DNA of 7,461 bases, taken from contig JAGVJW010000198.1 of the NCBI GenBank assembly GCA_020050895.1, forward strand, positions 1 to 7,461. The letters are read 5' to 3'. The stretch is from a bacterium (GTDB lineage Bacteria > Bacteroidota > Ignavibacteria > Kapaibacteriales > Kapaibacteriaceae). A program made the translations under genes and the position numbers. The notes under the pieces are model-generated. The model had not been told where the DNA came from, did not search any database, and was given only the letters and a program-made list of their open reading frames with translations. Below are positions 1 through 6,278 of the stretch, one piece after another; within the stretch, counting starts at the first letter, position 1, and every line of letters begins with the position of its first letter.

Positions 1-1023
1 AAGCCTGTCTATGGCTGCGATTACCTCTGCGCGTGCCGTCGATCGGATATGCTCAAGTCTTGCCTGATATTCCTGAATGCGGACATCAGCCGCTTCCGTT
101 GAATATTGTTTGCGATCTGTTGTAGGTAGGGGAACGGTCAGAGATAGCGCCAGGTAGTCACGAGCATAATTACCTTGCTTGTCATAGATCACACCGAGTG
201 AAGGATTAGGAATAGCCTTTCTGTGCTCAGCCATACTCTCTGCCTCTGCAGCATGCAATGCAAGCAACGCACTCTGAACATCGGCTCGTTTCGAAATTGA
301 GCGTTCAACCAGGACCTCGATGTCCGCCGTAATAAGTGCCGATAAACCGGTCGTATCGGTTCCTGCATCGCCTGCCACCAGATATCCCGTCATCCCGGTT
401 GCTATCTGCAACATCGATCGGGCAGTATGCATAACATTTTTAACGTCGGTGCGCAAGGCGTTGATTGCGTAGTATGTAGCCTTTATTCGCAGTGCGTCTC
501 TAAGCGAAACGTTACCCCTAGCAAGCTGCTCGTTGATCCCGTCTATCAGCGATTTTAACAACACCAGTTGATTCGACAGCGACACAAATGATTGCTGACC
601 GTACAACAGCACCACATAGGATTGAAGTGCATTAAATACTAATTCGCGTTCGTGTTGCTGAACATCGTCCTCTACCGATTGCGCTCGTAGCTCACCAGCA
701 TTGCGCATTGCATTACGCGCGCCTGATAACGGAAAATTTTGTTGTAGGGATATATAGTATTGACCATTCTCCCCATAATCGAACCACATATTCCTTCCGC
801 CTGCGTACACAGGAAGTTCAACATTTAACTGTGGATTGTCGTACAGGCTAAGCTGTTTTGAATCGGAATACAAGGCTTTGGCTTCATATCGTTCTGCCAG
901 TAGCAGGTTGTTTCTGGAGAGTACCGCAGAACGAACATCAGTAAATGATACGCTTGTTGTATCGAATGCAGGGACCGAGATTATGCCGCCCAGCGTTGCC
1001 AGCAAAACCGATAGAATTGCCAT
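1..1023 (-). CDS. TolC/CzcC-family outer-membrane efflux protein (3' end beyond the window)
   Basis: I translated this frame directly: 341 codons open from ATG at 1023 to the window edge, with no stop. The protein should be the outer-membrane channel of a tripartite export system that spans the periplasm. The first OEP repeat opens near NPQL (residues 63-66) and contains the hallmark QQNFPLSGARNA (94-105). ARGNVSLRDALRIKA (168-182) and RADVQSALLALHAAEAE (246-262) are typical coiled-coil helices. The second repeat begins at NPSLGVIYD (273-281) and includes VPLP (297-300). About 70-110 C-terminal residues are probably missing, judged by the usual family length. Residues 1-19 form a hydrophobic export signal that lacks a basic residue. 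The start is supported by CAGG 7 nt upstream. It follows a two-component pair on the same strand, suggesting regulated efflux, perhaps of metals. The substrate cannot be read from this gene. Confidence 0.9.
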   Translation of the reverse strand, partial: MAILSVLLATLGGIISVPAFDTTSVSFTDVRSAVLSRNNLLLAERYEAKALYSDSKQLSLYDNPQLNVELPVYAGGRNMWFDYGENGQYYISLQQNFPLSGARNAMRNAGELRAQSVEDDVQQHERELVFNALQSYVVLLYGQQSFVSLSNQLVLLKSLIDGINEQLARGNVSLRDALRIKATYYAINALRTDVKNVMHTARSMLQIATGMTGYLVAGDAGTDTTGLSALITADIEVLVERSISKRADVQSALLALHAAEAESMAEHRKAIPNPSLGVIYDKQGNYARDYLALSLTVPLPTTDRKQYSTEAADVRIQEYQARLEHIRSTARAEVIAAIDRL

Positions 1024-1057
1024 ACCGCAACCTGCAAGAAAAAAAATAAAAAAGGCT

Positions 1058-1085
1058 TTAAGTCAACCTTAATATTTGCTTAAGG
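1058..1085 (-). promoter_or_regulatory. Possible regulator-binding repeats in front of the efflux gene
   Basis: The 90-bp gap between the kinase stop and the efflux start holds TTAAG at 1058-1062 and again at 1080-1084. These are spaced 22 bp (about two helical turns) apart, with the inverse CTTAA at 1068-1072 between them. CCTTAA 1067-1072 and TTAAGG 1080-1085 also form a 6-bp inverted repeat with a 7-nt spacer. OmpR-family regulators often bind repeats on one helix face, so this may be the operator for the upstream regulator. The region then runs into an AT-rich stretch (T-runs on the minus strand, 1041-1053). No clear -35/-10 pair was found. This is inference from repeat geometry only. Confidence 0.25.
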
Positions 1086-1113
1086 CTTCTAATAATGCAT
1101 CACGTGTTTCATG

Positions 1114-2487
1114 CTATTCTTGCCGTGCAGGAATTGCCAATTCAAATATGTTTTCGTCAAGAGAAGTGTGCGAATAAGAAATATTACCGCGATGCACCTC
1201 TGCTATTCGGCGAACAATTGCAAGTCCAAGCCCTCTTCCACGAATTGATTGGGCAGGCGCGAAGCGAACAAATGGCTTAAAGATGAGCTCACTGTACGAG
1301 TCAGGAATCGATTGCCCCTTCGTGATAATTCTAAACCTAACGTAATACTGATCCGAGATAAGTGTGCAATGAACGTTACCATCATCGGCATACTTAGTGC
1401 CGTTTTCCGTAAGATTGCTGATTGCAGTTCGAAGCAATGGAGAAATGCCGATAACTTCGAACGGAAACATAGTATTATCTGCAACATCGAGATCGATGGA
1501 GAGGTGAGTCTCGGGGTGCGATACCGACGTTATTTCAGCAACATCAAACAATACATCATCCATCCGCACAGCCGACATCGAACGCATTGGATTCATGGAG
1601 TCGAGTCCGGCAAGCAATAGCAACGATGTAAGAAGATCCGTTAACCGTTCATTTATTTCCGATATTTCTGCCGTCGCCTGCTGATATTCTTCAACACTGT
1701 GATTGCCGGATCGAATTCTATCAATTATTGCCTGTACAACCGTTACAGGAGTATTGAGTTCATGAGATGCATAGTGAACGAAATTCGACTGAAATTCAAA
1801 TGCTGCTGTTAACCTGTCGAGTGTTTCGTTAAATGAAATTGCAATCGAAGATATTTCGTCTCCTCTCTCAGGTACCTCCAACCGACGATATAAGTCATCC
1901 GGTCCAATCTTCGAAATGTCCGCACTGAGGTTTGTTATGGGGCGAAGAGTTCGCGAGACAAATACGCGGCTCGAAACAAGCATAATAGCAATACCGGCAG
2001 CGAACGAAATGGATAGAGCCGTTGCCAGGTGATCGATCATACGAAGGCCAGTAATGTCGAGTGCAGATGCCAGGGCAACGTAATCCTGACCATCATGACG
2101 ATAATTCAAACCCAGTTCTTCCCGGTCACCATCGATAGATTTCCATCTGCCTTTTTTTTTGATACGCCGTAGTAAATCAGGCGAATACGAAATTGAAGAA
2201 TCATTGATGCTACTGTAAACGATCTGACCGTCGTTGTTAAAAATGACAACTTTCTCGTCGAACATTGCATCGATTGTTTTCTCATCGAGTGTTCGTACTA
2301 GATTGTGATCTTTCGTCTGAACTTCAAAGAGAAGGCGCGTCGTCATTATTATTCGAGACTCCAATAGTTCATAGAATACATCTTCTCTGTATTCCTTGTA
2401 TATGAAGAATATGGAGAGCAACGAACCAAGCAGAATGAGTGTAAACATCCCGATGTACATAAGGTACAGGCGTCTGCGTAGCGTCAT
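1114..2487 (-). CDS. Sensor histidine kinase, HAMP/HisKA/HATPase type
   Basis: This is an inner-membrane sensor kinase of 457 residues, a usual length. TM1 is at about 8-29, a periplasmic sensor region at 30-152, TM2 at 153-174 and a HAMP linker at about 175-228 (with DEISSIAISFNETLDRL). HisKA carries the phospho-acceptor H242 in SHELNTP. The ATPase domain shows an N-box (N358, N362 in NLTENGTKYA), an F-box (FKPFVRF, 403-409) and G2 (GRGLGL, 417-422). The G1 box reads ITKGQSIP, so the usual adenine-contacting Asp (or the Asn of heavy-metal kinases) is Thr389. The layout resembles CusS/CzcS-type metal sensors, but the ligand is unknown. Its ATG overlaps the regulator stop as ATGA, so the two are translationally coupled. 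The coding strand has an A9 run at 2152-2160 (Lys codons of RIKKKGRW) that could slip. Function as a kinase is very likely; activity with the altered G1 box is uncertain. Confidence 0.93.
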   Translation of the reverse strand: MTLRRRLYLMYIGMFTLILLGSLLSIFFIYKEYREDVFYELLESRIIMTTRLLFEVQTKDHNLVRTLDEKTIDAMFDEKVVIFNNDGQIVYSSINDSSISYSPDLLRRIKKKGRWKSIDGDREELGLNYRHDGQDYVALASALDITGLRMIDHLATALSISFAAGIAIMLVSSRVFVSRTLRPITNLSADISKIGPDDLYRRLEVPERGDEISSIAISFNETLDRLTAAFEFQSNFVHYASHELNTPVTVVQAIIDRIRSGNHSVEEYQQATAEISEINERLTDLLTSLLLLAGLDSMNPMRSMSAVRMDDVLFDVAEITSVSHPETHLSIDLDVADNTMFPFEVIGISPLLRTAISNLTENGTKYADDGNVHCTLISDQYYVRFRIITKGQSIPDSYSELIFKPFVRFAPAQSIRGRGLGLAIVRRIAEVHRGNISYSHTSLDENIFELAIPARQE

Positions 2488-3173
2488 GGTTCTTTCTCAG
2501 CGATACAATATCCGAACCCTGGCTTTGTATGAATTAACTTTACACCAAATGGTTTATCGATTTTGTTGCGAAGCAGCGAAACATAAACCTCAATTGTATT
2601 AGTGCCTGTATCGAAACCAACATTCCACACGCGTCGAGCAAGTTCTGTTTTCGAAAATATTTTCCCAGGTTGTTCAATCAATACAGACAATAACGAGAAT
2701 TCCTTCGGAGTAAGGCTAATTCTTTTTCCGCCACGAATCACATTCTTCGTGCGATAATCAATTTCTAAATCCGCGATGTGTACGGTTTGCACTTCGTCCG
2801 GTTGACGATAATGCCTCTTTAAAAACACCGTAACCTTCGCAAGTAACTCAACTCCATGAAATGGCTTAGAAATGAAATCATCGGCACCATAATCAAAGGC
2901 TAGCATCTTACTATCCAAATCACTAAATGCGGTCAGCACGATTATAGGCACATTCGAATCCCTGCTACGAATCCGTTTGCATAATTCAATGCCCCCTACC
3001 GACGGCAGTTGCAAATCGAGTAGAATAATGTCATACGAATTATGCATCGTAACATCGTCTGCCACTGCGCCATCGTGAACCACATTGCACTCCACACCAA
3101 CAGAAGAAAGTAAGCTGCGCAGGTGCTCAGCAAGGGTTGTTTCGTCCTCTATAATTAATGCAGTCTTAGACAT
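2484..3173 (-). CDS. OmpR/PhoB-family DNA-binding response regulator
   Basis: This is a cytoplasmic response regulator, the partner of the overlapping kinase gene. Numbering here starts at the GTG at 3176; the ATG at 3173 is one codon later. The receiver domain (about 4-120) has the acidic pair E10/D11, phospho-acceptor D54 in LLDLQLP, T82 in VLTAF and K104 in SKPF, so every catalytic position is present. The C-terminal winged helix (about 130-226) shows LTPKEFSLLSVLIEQPGK, then the recognition-helix region NTIEVYVSLLRNKID and the terminal wing KPGFGYCI. The ATG at 3173 is preferred because the adjacent GTG overlaps the AGG upstream; that AGG lies very close to the ATG, so it is weak evidence. 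It is the first gene of a likely regulator-kinase-efflux unit and probably activates the efflux genes. Cognate pairing is inferred from the ATGA overlap. Confidence 0.95.
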   Translation of the reverse strand: MSKTALIIEDETTLAEHLRSLLSSVGVECNVVHDGAVADDVTMHNSYDIILLDLQLPSVGGIELCKRIRSRDSNVPIIVLTAFSDLDSKMLAFDYGADDFISKPFHGVELLAKVTVFLKRHYRQPDEVQTVHIADLEIDYRTKNVIRGGKRISLTPKEFSLLSVLIEQPGKIFSKTELARRVWNVGFDTGTNTIEVYVSLLRNKIDKPFGVKLIHTKPGFGYCIAEKEP

Positions 3174-3250
3174 CACCTAGTAATCATCAATATTCTGCGC
3201 AAGTTTAGCAGCATACTGAGCCTTTGTATATTTTCTTTGAAGGTGTTGGT

Positions 3251-3385
3251 ATGTCATCTTATTTACTATATCATGATCTGCATGGAAGACTTGCAGGACG
3301 TTTTGAACTCATTCGAGCAATGCAATCGTTGTATGGGCGATATAAAGAAAGATTTAAAACGGAATTTAGCAACGTATGCCAATAA
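3251..3385 (+). CDS. Possible small hypothetical protein, 44 residues
   Basis: This short frame is divergent from the response regulator. It starts ATG at 3251, with AAGGTG (a fair Shine-Dalgarno) about 5 nt upstream, and stops TAA at 3383-3385. The product begins MSSYLLYHDLHGRLAGRFEL and is basic and helical-looking. I do not recognise it. After the stop, the same frame has one more early stop (TAG at 3389-3391). It then stays open to 3558, giving protein-like text such as SQFCEYVAWLDAYLNDS, so this may be the front of a longer gene broken by two stops. It could also be chance, since the neighbouring DNA is decayed. Evidence is the ribosome-binding site and frame only. Confidence 0.25.
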   Translation: MSSYLLYHDLHGRLAGRFELIRAMQSLYGRYKERFKTEFSNVCQ

Positions 3386-3599
3386 TGGTAGGTACCCTTA
3401 GTCAGCCAATTTTGCGAATATGTAGCATGGTTGGATGCATACTTGAATGACAGCATTGTGGAGCCCTTCTCGTCAAAAGACATTTTACATGTTCACCGAA
3501 TCGGCCAACCAGAATTGCCGCGTAGGATGAGAATCACTGGTGCACTGACGTCTTTGTGAGTCGTTTCTTATACAAAGCAGCCTGGACTACATTGCAACG
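3386..3599. other. Stretch without a supported gene
   Basis: Between the small plus-strand frame and the end of the IS66 remnant I can support no intact gene, RNA or terminator. The plus strand is open from 3392 to 3558 in the same frame as the small ORF but has no good start. It may be the tail of a decayed gene. I could not identify terminal inverted repeats of the IS66 element here. Confidence 0.4.
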
Positions 3600-4600
3600 C
3601 AGGGCATCCTATCCAGTAAGAACATCTTGCGGATTTGTTAGGCTGAGATTTATCGATACGATGAGGCAGTAGCGTGTGATAACTAATGGGGCAGTAGAAA
3701 TAATATGCGTGAGAACGTATCGAGTCCAGTGGCATGGATTGGTCTGATATAGATAACAAGTTGCACAGAGCGAGCGGTACCACGCAACGTTCTACGCCGC
3801 GTCATGTGATCATGCAAAGAGACAATTTTTTCTTATCAGAGCGATAGGACGAACGGCATTCTCCATCAGGTTATTATTCATCTCGCGTGTTCAGTCGAAG
3901 AGATAGACCATGAAGTCATCCCAACAGGCTAGCCACAGCGCTTTGCCCATAGGAGAGTCCGCCGTCACGCACTTCACGCTATACAGCATAGAGTTGTTGA
4001 ATCAGATTCATCGCTGCCGAGGCTCGCCCACGGTCGTAATCCAACGCTTTCTCGAATTTCCTGAGTGTATGGGTCCAGCAGTAAAGGCCGATGACGCCGT
4101 CGCGCGCTTTTTGAGCGTAATACGCCTGATAGTCGTCGGTCTGCAGATACCTGACCGCTGTAGGTGTCGAGCAACTCCCGGCAATAGATCTTCCCGCGTC
4201 CTTTCTGATACTCAAAGTAGACAATCCGCAGCACGGGTGCATGGTATCCCCACAGAAACCCAATGTGTGTTGTTCCTTGTTTTGTTTTGTCCTGTACAGC
4301 CGGCCCGTTTTAACCAACCTGCAGATAGGATGCCTGCATCACCTCCACACGCAGCGCAGAATGCAGCGGCCGCAGGTGTTCTGCCGTCAGGCGCCGCCAG
4401 GATTCGACGGCTAATGACGGGATATCAACGTCCAGCATGGCGAAGCACTTCATTTGACGGTCAATCGGCACATGATGCACATGCGTGTTGATGGTAATGG
4501 TCGTCAGCAGATCAGCGCCTGCTTTTTATTTGTCAATGCAACGCAACGGCAGGCTGGCGATCACGATACGATGCGATCCGTCTTCCTGCTGGACCACCAT
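3600..4600 (-). pseudogene. Degenerate IS66-family transposase (TnpC) remnant
   Basis: Pieced together over three frames on the minus strand, this is the middle and C-terminal part of an IS66 transposase. In order: VVQQEDGSHRIVIASLPLR (from about 4597), the helical stretch PIDRQMKCFAMLDVDIP, LWGYHAPVLRIVYFEYQKGRG, LQTDDYQAYYAQ, GLYCWTHTLRKFEKALDYD, SPMGKAL, NNNLMENAVRPIALIRKN and LLPHRIDKS (near 3650-3670). In IS66 the DDE Asp residues lie in VDET and QTDGY, and the Glu in NNxxEN. Here VDET reads V-G-stop-N (GGT at 4313-4315, TAA at 4310-4312), so the first Asp is lost. Further stops occur after IDK, after LYAV, in LFA-stop-SHDAA-stop-NVA and elsewhere. There is a +1 frame change near 4147-4155, an apparent deletion of some 35-50 codons near 3960, and another frame change near 3680. 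The N-terminal part and the accessory tnpA/tnpB genes are absent. It is clearly non-functional. Both ends are approximate. Confidence 0.92.
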
Positions 4601-4681
4601 GCCGCGTATCCGTAATACCCGGCATCGCCAAGACGAAGATTTTCTCCCATCTTCATGCCGGGTATTACGGATACCCGGCAT
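4599..4681. repeat. Pair of inverted palindromes (REPIN- or MITE-like element)
   Basis: Two 27-bp palindromes face each other across 29 bp. The left one is 4599-4625: arm ATGCCGCGTAT, loop CCGTA, arm ATACCCGGCAT, with one mismatch at 4605. The right one is 4655-4681: arm ATGCCGGGTAT, loop TACGG, arm ATACCCGGCAT, an 11-bp perfect stem. Because the loops are reverse complements, the two units are inverted copies of each other at 26 of 27 positions. The spacer holds another hairpin, GAAGAT 4635-4640 and ATCTTC 4649-4654 with an 8-nt loop. The whole can therefore fold as small hairpins or as one long hairpin with an off-centre bulge. This is the architecture of REPINs, which are dispersed by a Y1 (REP-associated) transposase encoded elsewhere. 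It abuts the broken N-terminal end of the IS66 remnant. Confidence 0.75.
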
Positions 4682-4710
4682 CGCGTAACACTGAAATTCT
4701 CAAAAGAAAC

Positions 4711-4745
4711 AAGCCCCTTGCAAGTATTTTATTTACAAGGGGCTT
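4711..4745 (-). terminator. Strong hairpin, likely terminator of the interrupted tRNA gene
   Basis: AAGCCCCTTG (4711-4720) and CAAGGGGCTT (4736-4745) form a perfect 10-bp stem with an AT-rich 15-nt loop. On the minus strand the stem is followed by GTTTCTTTTGAG, a moderate T-tract. On the plus strand no T-tract follows, so a minus-strand terminator is favoured. It lies 15 bp downstream of the tRNA 3'-end fragment in the minus direction, where the terminator of that tRNA would be expected. Confidence 0.65.
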
Positions 4746-4757
4746 AGTATAAATTTA

Positions 4758-4779
4758 TGTGGTCAGGGAGGGAATTGAA
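4758..4779 (-). other. tRNA 3'-end fragment, likely integrase attachment site (att)
   Basis: Read on the minus strand the fragment divides exactly as the end of a tRNA: T-loop TTCAATT (4773-4779), 3' strand of the T-stem CCCTC (4768-4772), 3' strand of the acceptor stem CCTGACC (4761-4767), then discriminator A (4760). CCA is not encoded. The 5' strand of the T-stem (expected GAGGG) is absent; the sequence instead departs at 4780, so the rest of the tRNA is missing. A terminator-like hairpin follows downstream, and a tyrosine recombinase gene lies 100 bp on the other side. Integration into tRNA 3' ends by such enzymes leaves just this arrangement. I infer that chromosome lies to the left and the element to the right. 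The tRNA isotype cannot be told. Confidence 0.7.
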
Positions 4780-4781
4780 TA

Positions 4782-4797
4782 GCATAGTCCTCTATGC
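4782..4797. repeat. Short inverted repeat beside the att fragment
   Basis: GCATAG (4782-4787) and CTATGC (4792-4797) flank TCCT. The repeat begins 2 bp from the point where tRNA similarity ends, on the element side. It could be part of the recombinase core-binding region or chance. The remaining bases up to the integrase start (to 4878) show no promoter or RNA gene that I can support. Confidence 0.3.
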
Positions 4798-4878
4798 AAC
4801 TTGATGAAACTAACCTGTTGTTGTATCAGCATGATATAGCGTATGTTAGCGCAGAGTTGTTCCGATCTGTTGCGATAA

Positions 4879-6192
4879 ATGCCGTTTGGTGTTCGCGCAG
4901 AATGTCCCCCAGAATGTCCCCCCGTTTATCACGGTATGTCAAGAATTCGCTTCTATCCTAAGTCCATGAATGCCAAGAGGGCATCCATTCAGATCGTAGT
5001 TCGGGCAGGTGACGGGGGCAAGGTATCGATCAAGTTGGGTACTGGGCTGATGGTCGACCATCCGGGCAAGAACTGGGACGTGACCCGAGACCGTGTGAAG
5101 CCATCGTACCGATTGGCTCAGCCGATCAACACCCGCCTGTCCGAGATCCATGGTGAAGCACAACGGCTCTTCATGCATGCCGTCACAACGCTGAAGATCG
5201 ATCCGTTCTCCTACGTCAAAGATGAACTCCCTAAGACAGGTCTCCTTGGTGCAGGACGCCCTTCTAAGTCCATTGATGCGCCACCAGCGGCTCCACCTGT
5301 CCTGCTTCTTGAGGTGTTTGACCGGTTCTGCGATTCCAAACGCGGTGAGTACGCGGAGGCTACGCTCAAGTCCTATGGGACCACACGGATGCATCTGGCA
5401 GACTTCCAGGCAAAACGCGGCGTTCCATCGTTTGCCAACGGCGTCAATGCCGAATGGGTTGACGCCTTCCGCAAGTACCTTCGCAAACGAGGCCTCACAG
5501 ACAACTCCTTACGCAGGAGTCTCAAGATCTTGAAGACCTGCCTTAAGTGGGCTGACGAACGTGGTCACATCACCGACACGTCATACATCCGCGCCATCAA
5601 ACTCGGCAATGAGAAGGAATCCGTCGCCGTAGCTCTAACCAAGGAGCAGCTCGAACGTATCGAGCAGATAGATCTCTCGGTACGACCCGGTCTTGACCGA
5701 ATACGCTGGTGGTTCATCTCACAATGCTGCACCGGCGTCCGCTTCGCCGATTTACACAAGGTCGCAGCGATCAATGTGCGCGATGGCTTCCTACCTATCC
5801 AACCGAAGAAGACAAAGGATCAATTTGTGAAGCTCCCAATCTCTCCTCTACTCAGCCGAGCATTCGAGCGGCTTGGTGATCGACAACTGGATTTCACTGC
5901 ACAACACTACAACCGGATGCTTAAAGAACTCGGTCGCTTGCTGGAGTTCTCAGAGACCACACATCATGTCACGTTCAAGGGAGGCAAAAGGATCGAGAAC
6001 ACGGTTCCAATGCATGATCTTTTATCATCCCACACGGCAAGGCGAACGTTTATCACGATTTTGCTGCGTGCAGGATATCCACAGGAGCTCGTTATGAAAC
6101 TATCTGGACACCGTGATGTTCGGAGCTTCATGAAATATGTGAAGATGACAGAAAGGGATGCAACCGAGGCAATGCAGAATGTCTTCAATTAG
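4879..6192 (+). CDS. Tyrosine recombinase / site-specific integrase
   Basis: This enzyme cuts and rejoins DNA through a 3'-phosphotyrosine to integrate and excise the element. In the 437-residue frame, an arm-type DNA-binding domain covers about 21-100 (SRIRFYPKS, then KLGTGLMVD and NWD). A SAM-like core-binding domain covers about 143-230, and the catalytic domain about 250-435. The active set is complete: R288 in TGVRFADL, K313 in the beta-hairpin KTKDQFVKLP, H385 and R388 in SHTARRTF, H411 in SGHRDV, and nucleophile Y420. The longest frame (ATG 4879) is listed. ATG 4936 (Met20) fits family members better, as the first 19 residues are mostly repeat-encoded ECPPECPP; neither start has a clear Shine-Dalgarno. 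It lies beside a tRNA 3' fragment and points into the element. It is more GC-rich than the efflux locus, consistent with transfer. The frame looks intact, so the element may still be mobile. Confidence 0.95.
   Translation: MPFGVRAECPPECPPVYHGMSRIRFYPKSMNAKRASIQIVVRAGDGGKVSIKLGTGLMVDHPGKNWDVTRDRVKPSYRLAQPINTRLSEIHGEAQRLFMHAVTTLKIDPFSYVKDELPKTGLLGAGRPSKSIDAPPAAPPVLLLEVFDRFCDSKRGEYAEATLKSYGTTRMHLADFQAKRGVPSFANGVNAEWVDAFRKYLRKRGLTDNSLRRSLKILKTCLKWADERGHITDTSYIRAIKLGNEKESVAVALTKEQLERIEQIDLSVRPGLDRIRWWFISQCCTGVRFADLHKVAAINVRDGFLPIQPKKTKDQFVKLPISPLLSRAFERLGDRQLDFTAQHYNRMLKELGRLLEFSETTHHVTFKGGKRIENTVPMHDLLSSHTARRTFITILLRAGYPQELVMKLSGHRDVRSFMKYVKMTERDATEAMQNVFN
4899..4922 (+). repeat. Tandem 12-bp repeat at the integrase start
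   Basis: AGAATGTCCCCC occurs twice in direct tandem (4899-4910 and 4911-4922). If translation begins at 4879 it encodes ECPPECPP; if it begins at 4936 it lies in the untranslated leader. Its position between the att fragment and the recombinase arm domain suggests a recombinase or regulator binding site, such as an arm-type site. That function is inferred. Confidence 0.5.
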
Positions 6193-6239
6193 ACACACCA
6201 TTTCTGGACATACCAGTGTTTTTAGTACATGGCTGTGTC
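6192..6239. terminator. Possible terminator structure between convergent genes
   Basis: In the 86-bp gap between the convergent integrase and membrane-protein genes, GACACACCAT (6192-6201) pairs with ATGGCTGTGTC (6229-6239) with one bulged base. An inner CTGG/CCAG hairpin (6204-6207 and 6213-6216) is followed by TGTTTTT. The stems are modest, so a two-way terminator is only a suggestion from position and pairing. Confidence 0.35.
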
Positions 6240-6278
6240 GTACAGTGATTGATCTACGTCGAGTTGGCAGGGAAGCAA

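Noticed and set aside
1249..1620. Plus-strand open frame of 123 codons
   Set aside because: It lies antisense to the kinase ATPase domain, has no family-like motifs and is a shadow of the real gene.
3177..3250. Promoter for the response regulator gene
   Set aside because: The AT-rich gap surely contains one, but I could not find a convincing -35/-10 pair or a Bacteroidota-type TAnnTTTG box with a matching upstream TTG.
3979..4317. A 112-codon minus-strand frame as an independent gene
   Set aside because: Only its C-terminal half matches IS66 (LQTDDYQAYY onward); its first half is out-of-frame sequence of the same transposase, so it is part of the pseudogene.
3910..4491. Plus-strand open frame of 193 codons
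   Set aside because: It is antisense to the IS66 remnant, whose minus-strand motifs are unmistakable; the plus-strand product looks like arbitrary text rich in Arg, Ser and Pro.
4599..4681. CRISPR repeats
   Set aside because: There are only two units, in inverted and not direct orientation, each with internal symmetry; no further spacers or cas genes are seen.
4758..4779. A complete tRNA or a tmRNA gene
   Set aside because: Only the 3' T-loop, T-stem strand and acceptor strand are present; no anticodon or D arm lies upstream on the minus strand. The acceptor strand CCTGACC does not resemble the usual tmRNA end.
4939..5394. Minus-strand open frame of 151 codons
   Set aside because: It is fully antisense to the arm and core-binding region of the integrase and has no recognisable domain.
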